Shown here: positions 1-11,514 of the stretch, piece after piece
Numbering within the stretch: the stretch's first letter is position 1
Layout: every line of letters starts with the position of its first letter
DNA from: Prostheceraeus crozeri
Lineage: Eukaryota > Platyhelminthes > Polycladida > Euryleptidae
DNA length: 64,000 nucleotides
Reading direction: 5' to 3'
Assembly (NCBI GenBank): GCA_907163375.1
Contig: CAJQUW010011508.1
Location: 372,001 to 436,000 of the forward strand
The notes under the pieces: generated by a model
Database searches by the model: none
The model's input: only the letters and a program-made list of their open reading frames with translations
What the model was told of the DNA's origin: nothing
Translations under genes and position numbers: made by a program

Positions 1-1273
1 TTATGTGTGCTTTGACACAGTCCGCAAAAATACATTTGTGATTAACGTAGATATTAGTGCAAGAAAAACAGTGTTAATTTTTATACGATCATTTGAAATA
101 GATGATGACGATTTCCAAGAATAAAGAATTTTGAAAATTGGATCTTCCAATCAAAAGTTATATAACATGTAAGGTCTGAAACTTTAAATGCCTCTACTGA
201 AAATCTTAAATTTTGCTGATACGTTGTTTTTGCTGCCGACGGTAGTCTAAGGACACTATCCGCTGCGAAACTTTTCTAGAATAAAGTCATTTTTCTTATG
301 TTTAAGACACTACTCACAAGATTAAGTCAAGTTCGAAATATATTTTGTTATTCATTAACATACACAATATTTCATTTCCATAGAAGAGTAAACTTCGTTC
401 AACCATCCCTTCTGATAAGGTTTACATTGACATGACATTGTAATATGGTAGCTGAACGTTGTTTTCCCTTCGATTTCAGTCGTGTTAATTCCTCCTATCC
501 ATCTTGTCTATAAAGGTCTCAAATCGAAGAAATGGACGTTGGTTTTAAGAAAAATGTTTCCGACTTTAATTTAAGTTCTTTCTCGTGATTTGTATGTATT
601 TTGGAAACATCACCATGGTTTTATATAGTCAGCATGGTGTCATATGAATATCCTCATCTTGTTTTTTTTTAATACCAAAAACAGTTACCTTTAAATGTCT
701 TAATCAATTAAATTTGCGTCGTTAGCACCAGAAAAATTGATGAATTCATGATAGATTCCCTTTATGGACAAGATCATCAACACATACTCTCCTCAAATCT
801 ACTGTCGTTGCGTCTATGATGATGTACCTTAGCATGAAGTCATATCAGTTAGCAAATAAGTTAAGCCAAGATCTCGGAACACTTTTTTAACAGCACTTTT
901 GATTTGGGACATGTGTGTCATATTATCCCAGCAGTTCTAGATGCAGGCACCGGAGGTGGTTAGCTAGGGTAAACTGATTTTGCGTATCGTTTGATTGACC
1001 ACCAGACTCGTCATATAAATGGTACCAAATTATTTGAAGAATCAGTGAATGAAGTTCAGACCTATATGGAAGGAATGCGTTGGTTTGCTTTGAAAGGCAT
1101 TTGCTCGTGTTTTCTGTTCCCCTGAAGAGCCAATTTGGATGTATTAAAGTTTCTTGCATCGTGAAACATCATGACTGAGTTTCGTGCAAATTGCAAATTA
1201 ATTAGATGTATTTTTTATTCTCTTGACACAACAGATGTCTACCTGAATTTCAACAAAGTCAAATTGATTATGC
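1..1273. other. Left flank without a recognised gene
   Basis: AT-rich sequence up to the left edge of the gypsy element. Only short open frames occur, and none shows a recognisable domain or splice-supported exon. The last four bases (ATGC, 1270-1273) are the left target-site duplication of the LTR element. Confidence 0.5.
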
Positions 1274-1509
1274 TGTAAGTAATCTAGTTAATTCGTTCAA
1301 CTTTTAATACATGAGCGAACGGAAGACAAAACAGGAATCAGCGTCAATCGGTAGGGTGTAATCAATCGTTAATTCGAATCGTTAATCAATTCGCACAGAA
1401 CTTCGACAACATGGACATGTATACTCGAAACTACTTGTTTCGACCTTAAACCGCTTCCGGCCTTGCCAGATTTAAACAAAAAAACATAGAAATTTCGTTA
1501 TTCATCACA
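1274..1509 (-). repeat. 3' LTR of the gypsy element
   Basis: A 236-bp terminal repeat with TG...CA ends. It is almost identical to 7155-7392; the visible differences are a few substitutions and a short indel in an A-run near 1485. In the element's orientation this is the downstream LTR, next to the polypurine tract. Confidence 0.93.
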
Positions 1510-1517
1510 CTCCCCCG
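1510..1517 (-). promoter_or_regulatory. Polypurine tract of the gypsy element
   Basis: The minus strand reads CGGGGGAG directly against the 3' LTR. This is the expected position and composition for the primer of plus-strand DNA synthesis. Confidence 0.6.
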
Positions 1518-1682
1518 ACACTACAAAAAATGGGGGTATACCAGCATGAAAAGCAGTGATACACAGCAACAGAAACACAATACAAAAGAGATTTTTATCT
1601 TCCTTTCCACTGACAATGTATAAGAAACCAGAATGACGAAAAATGTCATTATACTGTTGGTTAACAAAAGTATTTACTGTAT

Positions 1683-2141
1683 TTACAAAGGCATTGACAC
1701 TGTCGGGTTTACGGTATTTACAAATGTTGAAGTCATGCCAAATGCATTCGAGAACTGTCCTTCCATGGGTTCCGTTGAGTCACTTGGAATATCACAGGGA
1801 TCGGTGTCCGAATCACTGAAGGTAGTGAGGTCGGACGATACAACGTGGTTAATGTCATTTTCAGGGGTGCGCTGCAACGCGTTCTCCGAATCAACACAGG
1901 GATCGGTGTCCGAATCACTGAAGGTAGTGAGGTCGGATGATACAACGTGGTTAATGTCATTTTCAGGGGTGCGCTGCAACGCGTTCTCCGAATCACTTAA
2001 GGCATTGAAGTCCGATCGTACTTCCTGATTGTTTCGAATTTCACGGGTCCACCGTAACGCATTCTCCAAGTCCGAGGGTGGAGCTTCGCCCAGCTCCCAT
2101 TCATGACTGCCCTCGTCGGACAGATGGTCGGTATCCGCCAC
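1683..2141 (-). pseudogene. Acidic C-terminal tail frame of the gypsy polyprotein, with tandem repeat
   Basis: This open frame lies between integrase and the polypurine tract and is rich in Asp, Glu and Ser. It holds two near-identical 34-residue repeats (each with NALQRTPENDINHVVSSD) and parts of a third. It has no recognised domain. Its frame probably joins the integrase C-terminus through a frame change near 2150; a separate small ORF is the alternative. Confidence 0.5.
1795..2000. repeat. 102-bp tandem repeat in the gypsy 3' region
   Basis: Two adjacent units, starting at about 1799 and 1901, are nearly identical; a partial third continues past 1980. The period is 102 bp, a multiple of three, so the frame is kept on the minus strand. 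It lies just upstream, in element orientation, of the polypurine tract. Confidence 0.85.
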
Positions 2142-2148
2142 TCGTAGA

Positions 2149-3713
2149 TCAGGAACTTGGACACTCGCGTCGCCACAGTTTCACGACCTTGACACGGAAA
2201 TCACACACACAACGCTCATGCTGCCCTTGTCGTAACCGGGCAAACTCAGGAACTTGAACTGTTCGCAGATTATTGAAGTGAATCCGCCTTTTTCTGAGAC
2301 GCAATGTCGAGTTCACCAAATCTCCTTCTTCGTTTCTCGCAGGTTCGATAGTATAGAGTGATCCTGGAAGTCGTTCTATGATACGGTAGGGACCTATGTA
2401 CTGTGAGGGATCTAGTGTGTGTTTCGGTTGACCTTTGACGAACACCCAGTCACCTACTCGAAACTTATCGCCGTACACCTTAGCATCAAAGTATCTTTTC
2501 TGTTGACGCTGAGCTTGCGAATAGGAAAGCCTTGCCTTGGAATGGACGACTTGCAACTGATTGCGAAGCTGAGCCAGGAACTCATAAGGTACTAAAGGAT
2601 CATTGGAAGATGGGTCGAACTCTGACTCGTAGGGTAAGAGAAGTTCCCTTCCTAAGGTCAACATCGCTGGGTAAAGCCAGAGCTAGCACTTTCAATGGTC
2701 CTCAAATTCAAAAGGACGGGTCCTAGATAGTCTTCCCAATCACCATTTTTCTCCGCCAAGAACACTCGTAGGCCTGCCTTCAACTGTTGGATAGCGCGTT
2801 CTACCTTCCCATCAGCTTGAGGGTGCCGGGGGGAAGTGCGAATCTTTTCAATTCCTAACTCCGCGCAAATAGAATTCATCAAATTACCGGAAACTTCTTG
2901 ACCCTGGTCACTGTATAATTGCTCGGGAATGCCAAAACGACAAACCCAGTGACGGACGAAGGCTGAAGCAACAGTACGAGCCGTCTAATCGGGGATAGGG
3001 ATAGCCTCGATCCATGAGGTAAATCTGTCAATCATTACACATAAGTAGATATTACCTGTCGAAGATGCTGTTAATGGTCCCGCCGAATCTATGTGAACAG
3101 CTTGGTTGACGTACCCCTTTAGTAAGGGCTGCAAGGATGCCACTCGGTGACGACCGGTTCTCTTGGTTTGAGCACAAATGAGACAACATCTAACATAATC
3201 CTCTATCTCCTGCGTACTATCTGGCCACCAAAACTTCCTGTGAATCCTACTTCGGGTTTGCCATAACCCACCATGTCCTGATTGTTTATGTGCACCGACT
3301 AAGATGGCTGAGTGTAACTTCCAGGGGGTGGTAATTTGGCATAGATTCTTAGACTTTCGAATAAGAATACCGTCACGTAATTCAAGCTTATCGAATTGAC
3401 TGAATAGAATCCTGGTAATTCTACCATATGACAAGAGAGCTGGTTTAGGGGGTCTGGTCTGACCTTGTCGAAGGTAGTCAATGACAGGGCTGATCTCGGA
3501 ATCCTCTTCCTGAGCCGCTCTTAAATCGATTTCAGGGGACAGAATAGGAGCTTCGGGAACTTCAGGACCGTCGGAACTTTCACTATCGGCATCGTGAGGG
3601 CTAGAAAAGGAATTCATCTCCGATATTACCATGATAGGGGGGCGAGTAACAGAAGCCACCACCCTTTCGGGTTGTTCTGGCCTTTCACGATTTGGAGATT
3701 CTCGACATTCCAC
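2149..3713 (-). pseudogene. Gypsy integrase, interrupted
   Basis: The zinc-binding HHCC region is in frame 3713-2985 (GAHKQSGHGG through CCLICAQTKRTGRH), followed by the start of the catalytic core (VHIDSAGP, first Asp). An in-frame TAG at about 2985 stops it. The core resumes with SDQG (second Asp) and KVERAIQQL (Glu) in the frame ending at 2658. The C-terminal domain in 2664-2149 has the GPY motif (YIGPYRIIERLPGSLY). All three catalytic acidic residues are therefore still encoded, but stop and frame changes separate them. Integrase inserts the cDNA into the genome. Confidence 0.88.
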
Positions 3714-3766
3714 AATGGAAGATAGGATCCGATTGGTTTCGTAAGGGAGATACTGATTGGTCAGAG

Positions 3767-5212
3767 CTACGTGGGGTTACAGGACGGGCATTCATCATGA
3801 CCTGCCTTTCTGAAAGGCCTTCGGCTCAAGCTATCGGCATTGCCATGGTATTTACCAGGGCGGTACAATACCTCAAAGTTGTACTCTTGAAGACGCCCTA
3901 AAATGTCACCATCAACGTCAAAATTGAAACCGTCAAGAATGGTGTTCCACCGTATCAGCATATCGTTACGCGATGATCGTGCTCTTTTTAACCATCTCAA
4001 AGCGCTATGGTCGGTACGCACGATGAATGGTCGGGGAATGAGGTACTCATGGTAGTATTCTAAGAAGAAGACGAGTGAAAGCATTTCCTTCTGCGTAGGA
4101 CAATATGATCGCTGCTCTTTGGACAAAGACTTACTACCAAACCCTAGAACTCGCATATGACCGTCTTGTGTCTGGGAAAGTACGGCGCCAATACCCGAAT
4201 CACTGGCGTCACAATCTAAAATGAACGGAGAAGAATCAGAGTTGAAGTCAGGGAAACCTAGAATGAGTGCCGCGGTCAAAAGTTCCTTTATCTTGTGGAA
4301 TGCAATGTCATGATCCGTAGTCCAATTCCAAACCTTAGAAATTTCCAAATTACGCAAAGGTGAAGCGATCTGGGACAAATTGAGCACAAATTTCTGGTAA
4401 TAGTTCACTAATCCTAAGAAGGACTTAATCTCTTTCCCATTCAAGGTGGTGGGGCATAACCTGATTGTTTCAACCTTACTAGGATCGGTGTGAATTCCAC
4501 TGGGAGAGATGGTGTGACCAAGGAAAATGATCTCAGATTTGAAGAGGTGACATTTGACGGGTTTGACCTTAATACCCGCTCGCGCTAACCGCTCTAGAAC
4601 GTCATCTAAATGTAGGAGCGTGTCTTCAAAAGTGGACCCGTAGACAACTATGTCATTGAGGTAGGCGATAGCTGACTTGAAAAGCAAATCTTTCAGTAAG
4701 TAATTCATAAGACGCTGACATGTCGATGGTGCACCGTTGAGACCGAAAGGCATCCGTAAAAACTGATATTGAGCATCCCGAGTTACGAATGCTGTTTTTG
4801 GGGCATCTTTGGGGTCAATTTTTACTTGGTAATACGCTTGGTTGAGGTCGAGTGTGCAGAAGAATTTGCTACCACCGAGAGATTCGAAAATGTCTTCAAT
4901 TCTGGGCATTGGATAACTGATGGATTCGGTAACTTCATTAACGGCCCTGTAATCGATACACAACCTCCAGGTTCCATCTGACTTCTTCACAAGAATCACT
5001 AGGCTTGACCATGGAGACTTGGATGGCTCAATTACTTCTAACTTCAACAATTTTTCTATTTCTTGATTAATAGCTTCCTTTTTAATGGGATTAGCACGAT
5101 ATGGAGGACGATTTACCGGAGCATGAGAACCAGTGTTTACATCATGCATTATGACGTCAGTATTGCCTAAATCCTCCGGGTTCTTAGATATGGCTGCTTG
5201 ACGTTTCATCAA
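3767..5212 (-). pseudogene. Gypsy reverse transcriptase and RNase H
   Basis: A single 481-residue open frame. The reverse transcriptase fingers and palm are recognised from the LDLNQAYYQV motif (catalytic Asp 122), FLRMPFGLNGAP and FLGHTIS. The second catalytic box reads YLNDIVVYG (residues 184-192) where active enzymes have Y-x-D-D, so one catalytic Asp is Asn (codon AAT at 4655-4657, minus). RNase H follows with DCDASDSGIGAVL, the QKEML glutamate and RTDHSALRWL. The end has the connection motif YRPGKYHGNADSLSRRP typical of gypsy elements. The frame is open but the active-site change should inactivate polymerisation. Confidence 0.93.
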
Positions 5213-5233
5213 AACTACCTCTATGGCTTCTTT

Positions 5234-6257
5234 CTATTGTTCGGAAAGGTGTTCACCGAAATCAAATTGATTTATCCATTCAGGAGAAGGGCGGCCTATC
5301 GACGCGACTTTCACCGTGTCAGAGGAGGGTAAAACCAACGGTACATTGTTAACAGCCTCAATCAACTCAGTAGTCTCGATAGATTCAACGTGGCCAATAA
5401 CACCAGCCATTTTCAATTTGACTTCATTTGATTTGGTGTTAACTAAACGCATTGGGATGCGTCCAAACTTATCGATGTGCACTAGCGACTCGTATGACAA
5501 TATTCCATCGGGCAAGTTCACGGGTTGGATAAACAGCGGACAGGTACTGGAAGGGGCTACAAGGTTCGTGACACGACAAGAGAAGACAGTTTCAGAGAAC
5601 GGTGGGAGTGAAACAGGATGGTGTGGGAGAACTTCTTGGGGAGACTCTGGGCCACTCAGTGGAACACGCCATGCCGCTCTCGAAATGTCAAAAGTATCAT
5701 CGGCGTAATTGATACAGCAGAGATACGCCTTACAGAAGTCAGAGCCGAAAATCAGCCGGAGCCGGAGGAATTTCTGATGACATGGAGCTGTCAATTAAGG
5801 TAGCCTCGCAGCCACTATCGATAAGCCCAAACATCGTCCTGGAAAGTATACGAGTGGAAACTGAGGGGTACTGAGGAACAGACAGGTCACTGACACATAA
5901 ATTTACTTTTAGATCTGGTTTACTGGGGACTTGGGATTGTTTCTGCACTTCCGCAGCCAAACAATGCTTGGGCGGCCTCAATTCGGACGTTATCGGATGA
6001 ACTCTACATTTATCAGGCATGGTGCAAGGATCAGAGGGGACTGATGGAATAACTGGAGGCACTGGCGAAGAGTCCGTATAACTGCGAGAATGGTGGGCTA
6101 TATCTTCAATAGAGGAGGGCTCGCCACCACCAACCCTCCCTACGCGTTTCCCTGAGAGGGAACTGAAGAACCTCCGTTCCTGTTCGGTCTTTGGGAACAA
6201 TCGCGGGCCATGTGGCCTACAACTTTGCAGTGGAAGCACTTCCTTGGTTTCTGGCAA
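5234..6257 (-). pseudogene. Gypsy aspartic protease region
   Basis: Minus frames 6257-5739 and 5794-5234 cover the protease between gag and reverse transcriptase. The retropepsin-type active site is visible as FGLIDSGCEATLID, with DSG as the catalytic triad. The first frame overlaps the gag frame by about 120 bases, and a further frame change lies near 5770, just after the DSG motif. Retropepsins act as dimers and cut the polyprotein. The break right after the active site suggests loss of function. Confidence 0.75.
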
Positions 6258-6947
6258 TTCTGGAAAATATGACCCGGCTCATTGCAGTTTCGACATTTCG
6301 AGGGAGGTCTATAACTACTGTTTGCAAGGAAAGTTGTGCTAGTTGGAAAATTCACATTCATCAATGGTTCCGCGTGTGACTGTTCCTGTGAGGAGACGGC
6401 ACGAACATGATGACGTCTGTGTCTCACAATGTCTTCGAGATACTGGGCCCTGCGCAAAATATCTTTAGGGTTGGACAGCTCGTATATGACGTCATCTTCA
6501 AAAATCTTATCTAGCAAGGCCGGGCTACGGATTCCTTCAAGAAAGACTTCCCGTACCCTTTCCTGATGGAACACGACTGGCACGTTTGTCTCTCTTGCCA
6601 AATAAAACAAGTTGGTCATGTATGTAGAAAGGGATTCGTTTTTTCTTTGTTTTCGTGAACTAAGAGGCACACGTGCACCTAATCTTTCTGTGATGGTCGA
6701 CACGAGCTCCATAAACAAGCTCTGAACTTCCGCAATATCTCGAGACTTAACCAACCTCTGGTTCAAACGTTTCTATCTCTCTCCTAATTTCTGAGGACAA
6801 GTTCAAAAGAAACATGTACGACTTCATTTCCTCGGGTAACCTGGATATCTTGGTCCAAAAATTAAAATCCGAAAGAAACGCGTTTATCTTGTCCTTTCTC
6901 AAAGACGCGGGGTTTCGCGCTCTTAATGTATGTGCTCCACTGGCCAT
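6140..6947 (-). pseudogene. Gypsy gag-like capsid/nucleocapsid region
   Basis: Two overlapping minus frames (6947-6747, then 6766-6140) make up a gag-like protein, so there is a frameshift near 6750. The first begins MASGAHTLRARNP. The second carries two CCHC zinc knuckles close to its C-terminus, CRNCNEPGHIFQNC and CFHCKVVGHMARDC, followed by a basic tail. Zinc knuckles bind the element's RNA during packaging. The frame break could be decay or a programmed shift, but other breaks in the element favour decay. Confidence 0.85.
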
Positions 6948-7137
6948 TTGATGGGTTCTTATCCTCCTGGTGGGTCACCTCGGGATCTAAAGGAAAGTCC
7001 AGTTCGTCTTCCCATCTTAAAGCCATCTTAGTTCTAATCTTGTATAACGAGTAAACAGACAGAAGAAATTGCGGTCGCTGGGCGTAGACTACCTAGGCTT
7101 TAATGTTGGACGTAATGGATAAATATTAGTAAAAACT

Positions 7138-7151
7138 ACGCTCTGCTACCA
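7138..7151 (-). promoter_or_regulatory. Primer binding site of the gypsy element
   Basis: Three bases inside the 5' LTR, the minus strand reads TGGTAGCAGAGCGT. A TGG start directly after the LTR is what is expected for pairing with the CCA 3' end of a tRNA primer. The particular tRNA was not identified. Confidence 0.6.
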
Positions 7152-7154
7152 AAT

Positions 7155-7392
7155 TGTAAGTAATCTAGTTAATTCGTTCAACTTTTAATACATGAGCGAA
7201 CGGAAGACAAAACAGGAATCAGCGTCAATCGGTAAGGTGTAATCAATCGTTAATTCGAATCGTTAATCAATTCGCACAGAACTTCGACAGCATGGACATG
7301 TACACTCGAAACTACTTGTTTCGACCTTAAACCGCTTCCGGCCTTGCCAGATTTAAACAAAAAAGAACATAGAAATTTCGTTATTCATCACA
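7155..7392 (-). repeat. 5' LTR of the gypsy element
   Basis: A 238-bp terminal repeat matching 1274-1509. In the element's orientation it is upstream and should contain the promoter. It is followed on the minus strand by the primer binding site. Confidence 0.93.
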
Positions 7393-7396
7393 ATGC

Positions 7397-8583
7397 AACC
7401 CAACACATTTTGAATTTCAGCAGCATGTGGAAGTATTGACTGGATCATAAAGCTATCGCGGAAAATTCGCTTCATCTTCATTAAACAAAAAATTAAGTAC
7501 GGCTGTTGTCGACTCATCTCAACATGCCTGTGCTCGATAAATAAACAGATTGATAAATATATGGCGGTGGTATACGTCACTGTATAAGAGTGAAAAAGTG
7601 TCCTATCAGTTTATGATCCACGTGCAAATCGCTTTTATGATTTCAGTGATTGCAGCTGTTTATATAAGATCACAGTGCTCCAAAAAGAAGTCTGGCGATG
7701 TCAGTCCTTTCCGAGCTCCCAATATGGAGGAGTAGTGACATTAAACTTTCAGAGTGCAAACCGCTGGATGTGAAAATCATATAGCCTATAGCCTATGCGA
7801 CATGACAGATTGCCCTATACAGATTGCACTCCATTAATTTCATCGTGTACAGCAGTTTTTCCTTAGTGATGTCCTGTACTACCTGTATTTTAATATCTAA
7901 ATCATTGTCGAGTTGGCGAATATGAGATGATTGCAAGGAACAAGCAAACCATGCGTGAAAATTTCACACCAAGTTAAGAGACTATGGATTATTTCTTTGA
8001 TCTTTCTTTATTATATCACTGTAAACGGTTACAGAAAGATGTCGGACGTTTTCGGTTAGCGTCTACCAGCCATGGTTACGACAAATTAACGAAGACGGTT
8101 TGTAAGAACACTTGGAGTTGGAATCAATTATACCACAGCAGTGGTCTAGCAAGGGAATAATAGGCAAACTGGAATAATGCGATTCTGGGTGAACTGACGT
8201 ATGATGACCGGAAGTTAATATGCAGCATGGCCAAGAACTACTGCGCGGTACTATTGAACAACTTAGAGAAGCGATTCCCCGAACCAGAACTTCTCTCTGC
8301 GCTTTATATTTTTGATTCATCTTGAATGCTGAAGTAGAGAGCTGACTGGGAGAAGTAGGGGGAGGGTTAACTCACCTTCGGATTTTCTCATGGAGAAGTT
8401 CGGTCGCATGATCGATGATGAATCCCGAAACGCAGTTCTCGGTTATGTGCTTCCAAAGGAGCGCATGGTGAGATTCGTGGACACTGCAATGACGCTGAAC
8501 AGGTATGTAATTTGTTATCTCGGCAAGAATTCTACAAGAAGGTATACTCTGAACATCCACAGTAGGCAACGATTGTACTTACC
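7397..8583. other. Unassigned region with a hairpin-element remnant
   Basis: No gene recognised. At about 8045-8090 the sequence (GTCTACCAGCCATGGTTACG and flanks) resembles the inner part of the hairpin element at 37088-37350, so it is probably a decayed relative. The open frame 8390-8629 has no recognisable domain. Confidence 0.4.
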
Positions 8584-8937
8584 ATGCCGTTTTCGACAGG
8601 TGATGCCGTGCGTGGTTTATCAGGCTTAAAACGAATCAAAACTCGACAGAGAAACATGCTGCTGGACTCTACCATTTCGGCATTGCTGAATATTTCAATT
8701 AATGGTCCGCCAACACTTAGCCATCAGGATGCAGCAGCCATAGCAGATAAATGGTTGGGATCCAAAATACGACGTGCTGTCACAGATGGAGTGGTGAAGA
8801 AGAAGAAGGAGAAGTCTCTTGAAAAGATGGAAGAACCAAATGCAAGTAAAATCATATCACAGACAGTTAATCAGGAAGAAAATTGTGAGGAACTGGACAT
8901 GGTCGACTTGTTGAACGACCCAAGTGATAATACTTGA
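8584..8937 (+). pseudogene. C-terminal remnant of a hAT-type transposase (ZNF862-like), tentative
   Basis: An open frame of 117 residues ending at a stop. It contains LKRIKTRQRNMLLDSTISAL and NISINGPPTLSHQDAAAIAD, with a following KWL..KIRRAV segment. The pattern of Leu-Lys-Arg-Ile-Lys-Thr-Arg followed by a short Leu-rich helix and a N/E-G-P turn is what I recall at the C-terminal dimerisation region of hAT-derived, ZNF862-like transposases. No catalytic domain is visible upstream, so it is a fragment or a last exon. A host gene exon is the alternative. Confidence 0.45.
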
Positions 8938-8939
8938 AC

Positions 8940-10653
8940 TTACCGGCATGTTTGAAGATGTAGCGAATTACATAGCTTTCCTCAAATGTCTTCAAAGTTT
9001 TTGGTTTACCATAATTATACTGATATCAATAGGGCATAAAGAACGCAAGAGTGGACATAGTGGAAAGCAGACCCATTATACATGTAGACGAATATAAAAA
9101 ATATACAATTCACATATTATTGAAATATTTGTCATCCTATATGGAATCCAGCTTTTCGCAATATACAACAGTCCCGGACTTTCAAAAGTACGCTGCGTAC
9201 GTGTATGTCCCATGAAGTAAGTGCACTTCATAAAAGGTCATAGGATGCTGCTTTTGTAGTACTCGTTTACACGCACTTTTTTCTGAGAAACAACCATGTG
9301 ATCATGATCTCTGATGAAAATTTGGCCGTGAAAATTAAATCACTTCGAAATAATGAAAATTAAATTTTTGTGTTTTCATGTATATTGTATCGTTGCGTAT
9401 TTTTGAGATTTTACATCTAAATGATAGCACATTTTACTGTAGTGACTTACTTAAACGGCTCTAAACATGAAATGCTACTTATATATTACTATCATGGCAC
9501 GCATAGATAGCACTAGCGGGTTTACACTTGACACGTGTAATTTTACTGATGGGGCACCTGTCCCATATCTCCTGAATGGTTCAGACTTGATAGCTTCATT
9601 CAACATCACAACTCATTCCCCGACCAGCTTACAGTGCTCCGGGACTCGCACAAACCACAGGCGTTTCCCACATCACCCCTACATTTCCCCATCTCGCTGT
9701 CTCCAGCAAGCCCCTCATCCAACCCAGGGTTGTTCGAGGTGTGGCTCGCGGGCCGTATGCAGCCTACGTCCTCTTCCAGAAAATTTCTAAAATCATTTCA
9801 CTTTACACATCTGCAGAGTCATATAAAAAAATGAATGTGTGCTTTCCTAAACTAAATAATTCAAGTTTGAACTGTAAATTTAGATTTCATGTTGATGATT
9901 TCTATTACTTTGTTGAAGCCCTTGATACCCTGATTGAAGACCTCGGCAAGCGATTCCAAGATTTCCAGCGCATCGAGAAAAGTTCCAATGCATTAAATGC
10001 TCCGCTAACGGTAATTATATCAGAAGCAGCTGATGCTTTATTGCTTGAATTATGTGACTGACAAAGTGATCAGTTTTTTCTAGCCAAAGCTACTCCGCCA
10101 ATAAATCAATTTCAGCCTCTTCTTTCTGAAAATCAGTACCCAAATTTGCTCCGCTTTGGATTGCGCATTCTCTCTTATGTTTGGAAGTGCACACTTTACC
10201 GTGTGAGTCGGTCGCTTAGCTCTAACCTCATTTGACATCGACACGAAGAATCTGGCCTCCGAAATGCAGGCACATCCATCCCATTCATTTGTAAGTAACC
10301 TGTGGCGCTTTTATGAAGCATGTTTCTATGAGTGAATTTGAGAGAATTCTTGTCTCAAATGTTTTCAAGCTTTCGTCATATGCTTTCATAATGAATATCA
10401 AGATAATTGAACATATACTTCTTTTACGATGCATCTAATAGCGGAGGATAGTGAAAAAGTTGAATAATGTGAACAGCTGCCCGCGGTTTTATTTCCTTGC
10501 CAAATGCGGCTCGCGCCTGTATAAATTTTGAACAACTACCAGTCCCGTGAAGAGCCGTCAGCGCCGATTGGCTGTCAAAACCCACCCGCTTGGTGGTGCT
10601 CCCACAACCACTTTAAACCCAAGACCAGCGCCTGCACCTCAGTTAGCTTGAAA
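8940..10653. other. Unassigned region
   Basis: Short open frames (9467-9790, 9741-10061) show no domain I recognise. The part 9640-9800 and 10480-10650 is more GC-rich than its surroundings. The six bases TTGAAA at 10648-10653 are the apparent left target duplication of the next element. Confidence 0.4.
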
Positions 10654-11514
10654 CAGGGTGGCCGCGTTTGCACGAGCATACAGGTTGTTTATACACGAAT
10701 TTGATAATAGGTACACGAATATTCACGCAATTTTTTTATGATGAAGGAAATTCAAAGGCGGTGGGTAGTTTGAAGAAGTATAAACTGTAGCTTGAAGATT
10801 TTAAGTATGCCAGTATATTTTCTAATTTCATAAAAAGGTGGAATGTGCTATGGTAAATTCTAAGCACCTTAAATATGGCCTACTTTTCAGGTTAGTGGCT
10901 ATTGCATTCTTTTTTAGGACGAATATTTCAAAGTTTCTTTCAAGTATCCTAAAACAGAGTGCAGTTTGAAAACAATTGTCCTCAAATAAGAAATAGAAGG
11001 AAATGTACAGTGCAACTTGATGCAATTCAAATTCAAATACAGCGACTTTAATCGGGAAGGTAATAAACTTTAACTTTAGAAGGACAGTAGGACACCGAAT
11101 ATTCTACTCGAATCAAATTATAGGGAGTAATAAAACATAATGCATGCAATTTATGTTGTAGGATGTCATCTGAATACGTACTTTCCCTTTACACAATTAA
11201 GCTCCTTTTACCTTGCGTTAGCTGCATTTTGTAGTGTTGACAGGAAACTCACGCGATAATCGTTTTTGGTATTCTGAAACAGTGAAATTTAAAAATATAA
11301 CCAAAGGAAATTACACAAAAAATAAATTTACGCATCTTATTGATCAATGTACGTGTGTCCTATGACAATAAAAAGACAATAAATAATGCGTGCCATCAAA
11401 CTGTATACAGAAGGTGGAAAAAGAAGAGAAGAGACATAGAAATTTCTCTGGAAAAGACAACGATTATATTTTGTTATTTTTGTTCAATCTTTTATTCTAC
11501 TTGACCATCAAGAT

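Larger units (their letters stand above)
1274..7392 (-). mobile_element. Ty3/gypsy LTR retrotransposon, full length but decayed
   Basis: A 6.1-kb LTR retrotransposon read right to left. Near-identical terminal repeats of 236 and 238 bp start TGTAAGTAATC and end TCATCACA. They are flanked by the 4-bp target duplication ATGC (1270-1273 and 7393-7396), which shows a genuine integrase-mediated insertion. In minus orientation the order is primer binding site, gag with two zinc knuckles, aspartic protease, reverse transcriptase, RNase H, integrase, an acidic repeat-containing tail and a polypurine tract. Integrase downstream of RNase H identifies Ty3/gypsy rather than copia. Several frame breaks and an in-frame stop in integrase split the polyprotein, and the reverse transcriptase active site is altered, so this copy is probably unable to move by itself. 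The LTRs differ by only a few bases, so insertion was fairly recent. Confidence 0.95.

Noticed and set aside
8390-8629. 79-residue open frame upstream of the hAT-like tail as its N-terminal part
   Set aside because: It has no hAT catalytic motif and is in a different frame; joining it would be speculation.
9467-9834. Overlapping open frames suggesting a small secreted protein
   Set aside because: No convincing signal peptide or family; the frames overlap each other and probably arise by chance in GC-richer DNA.
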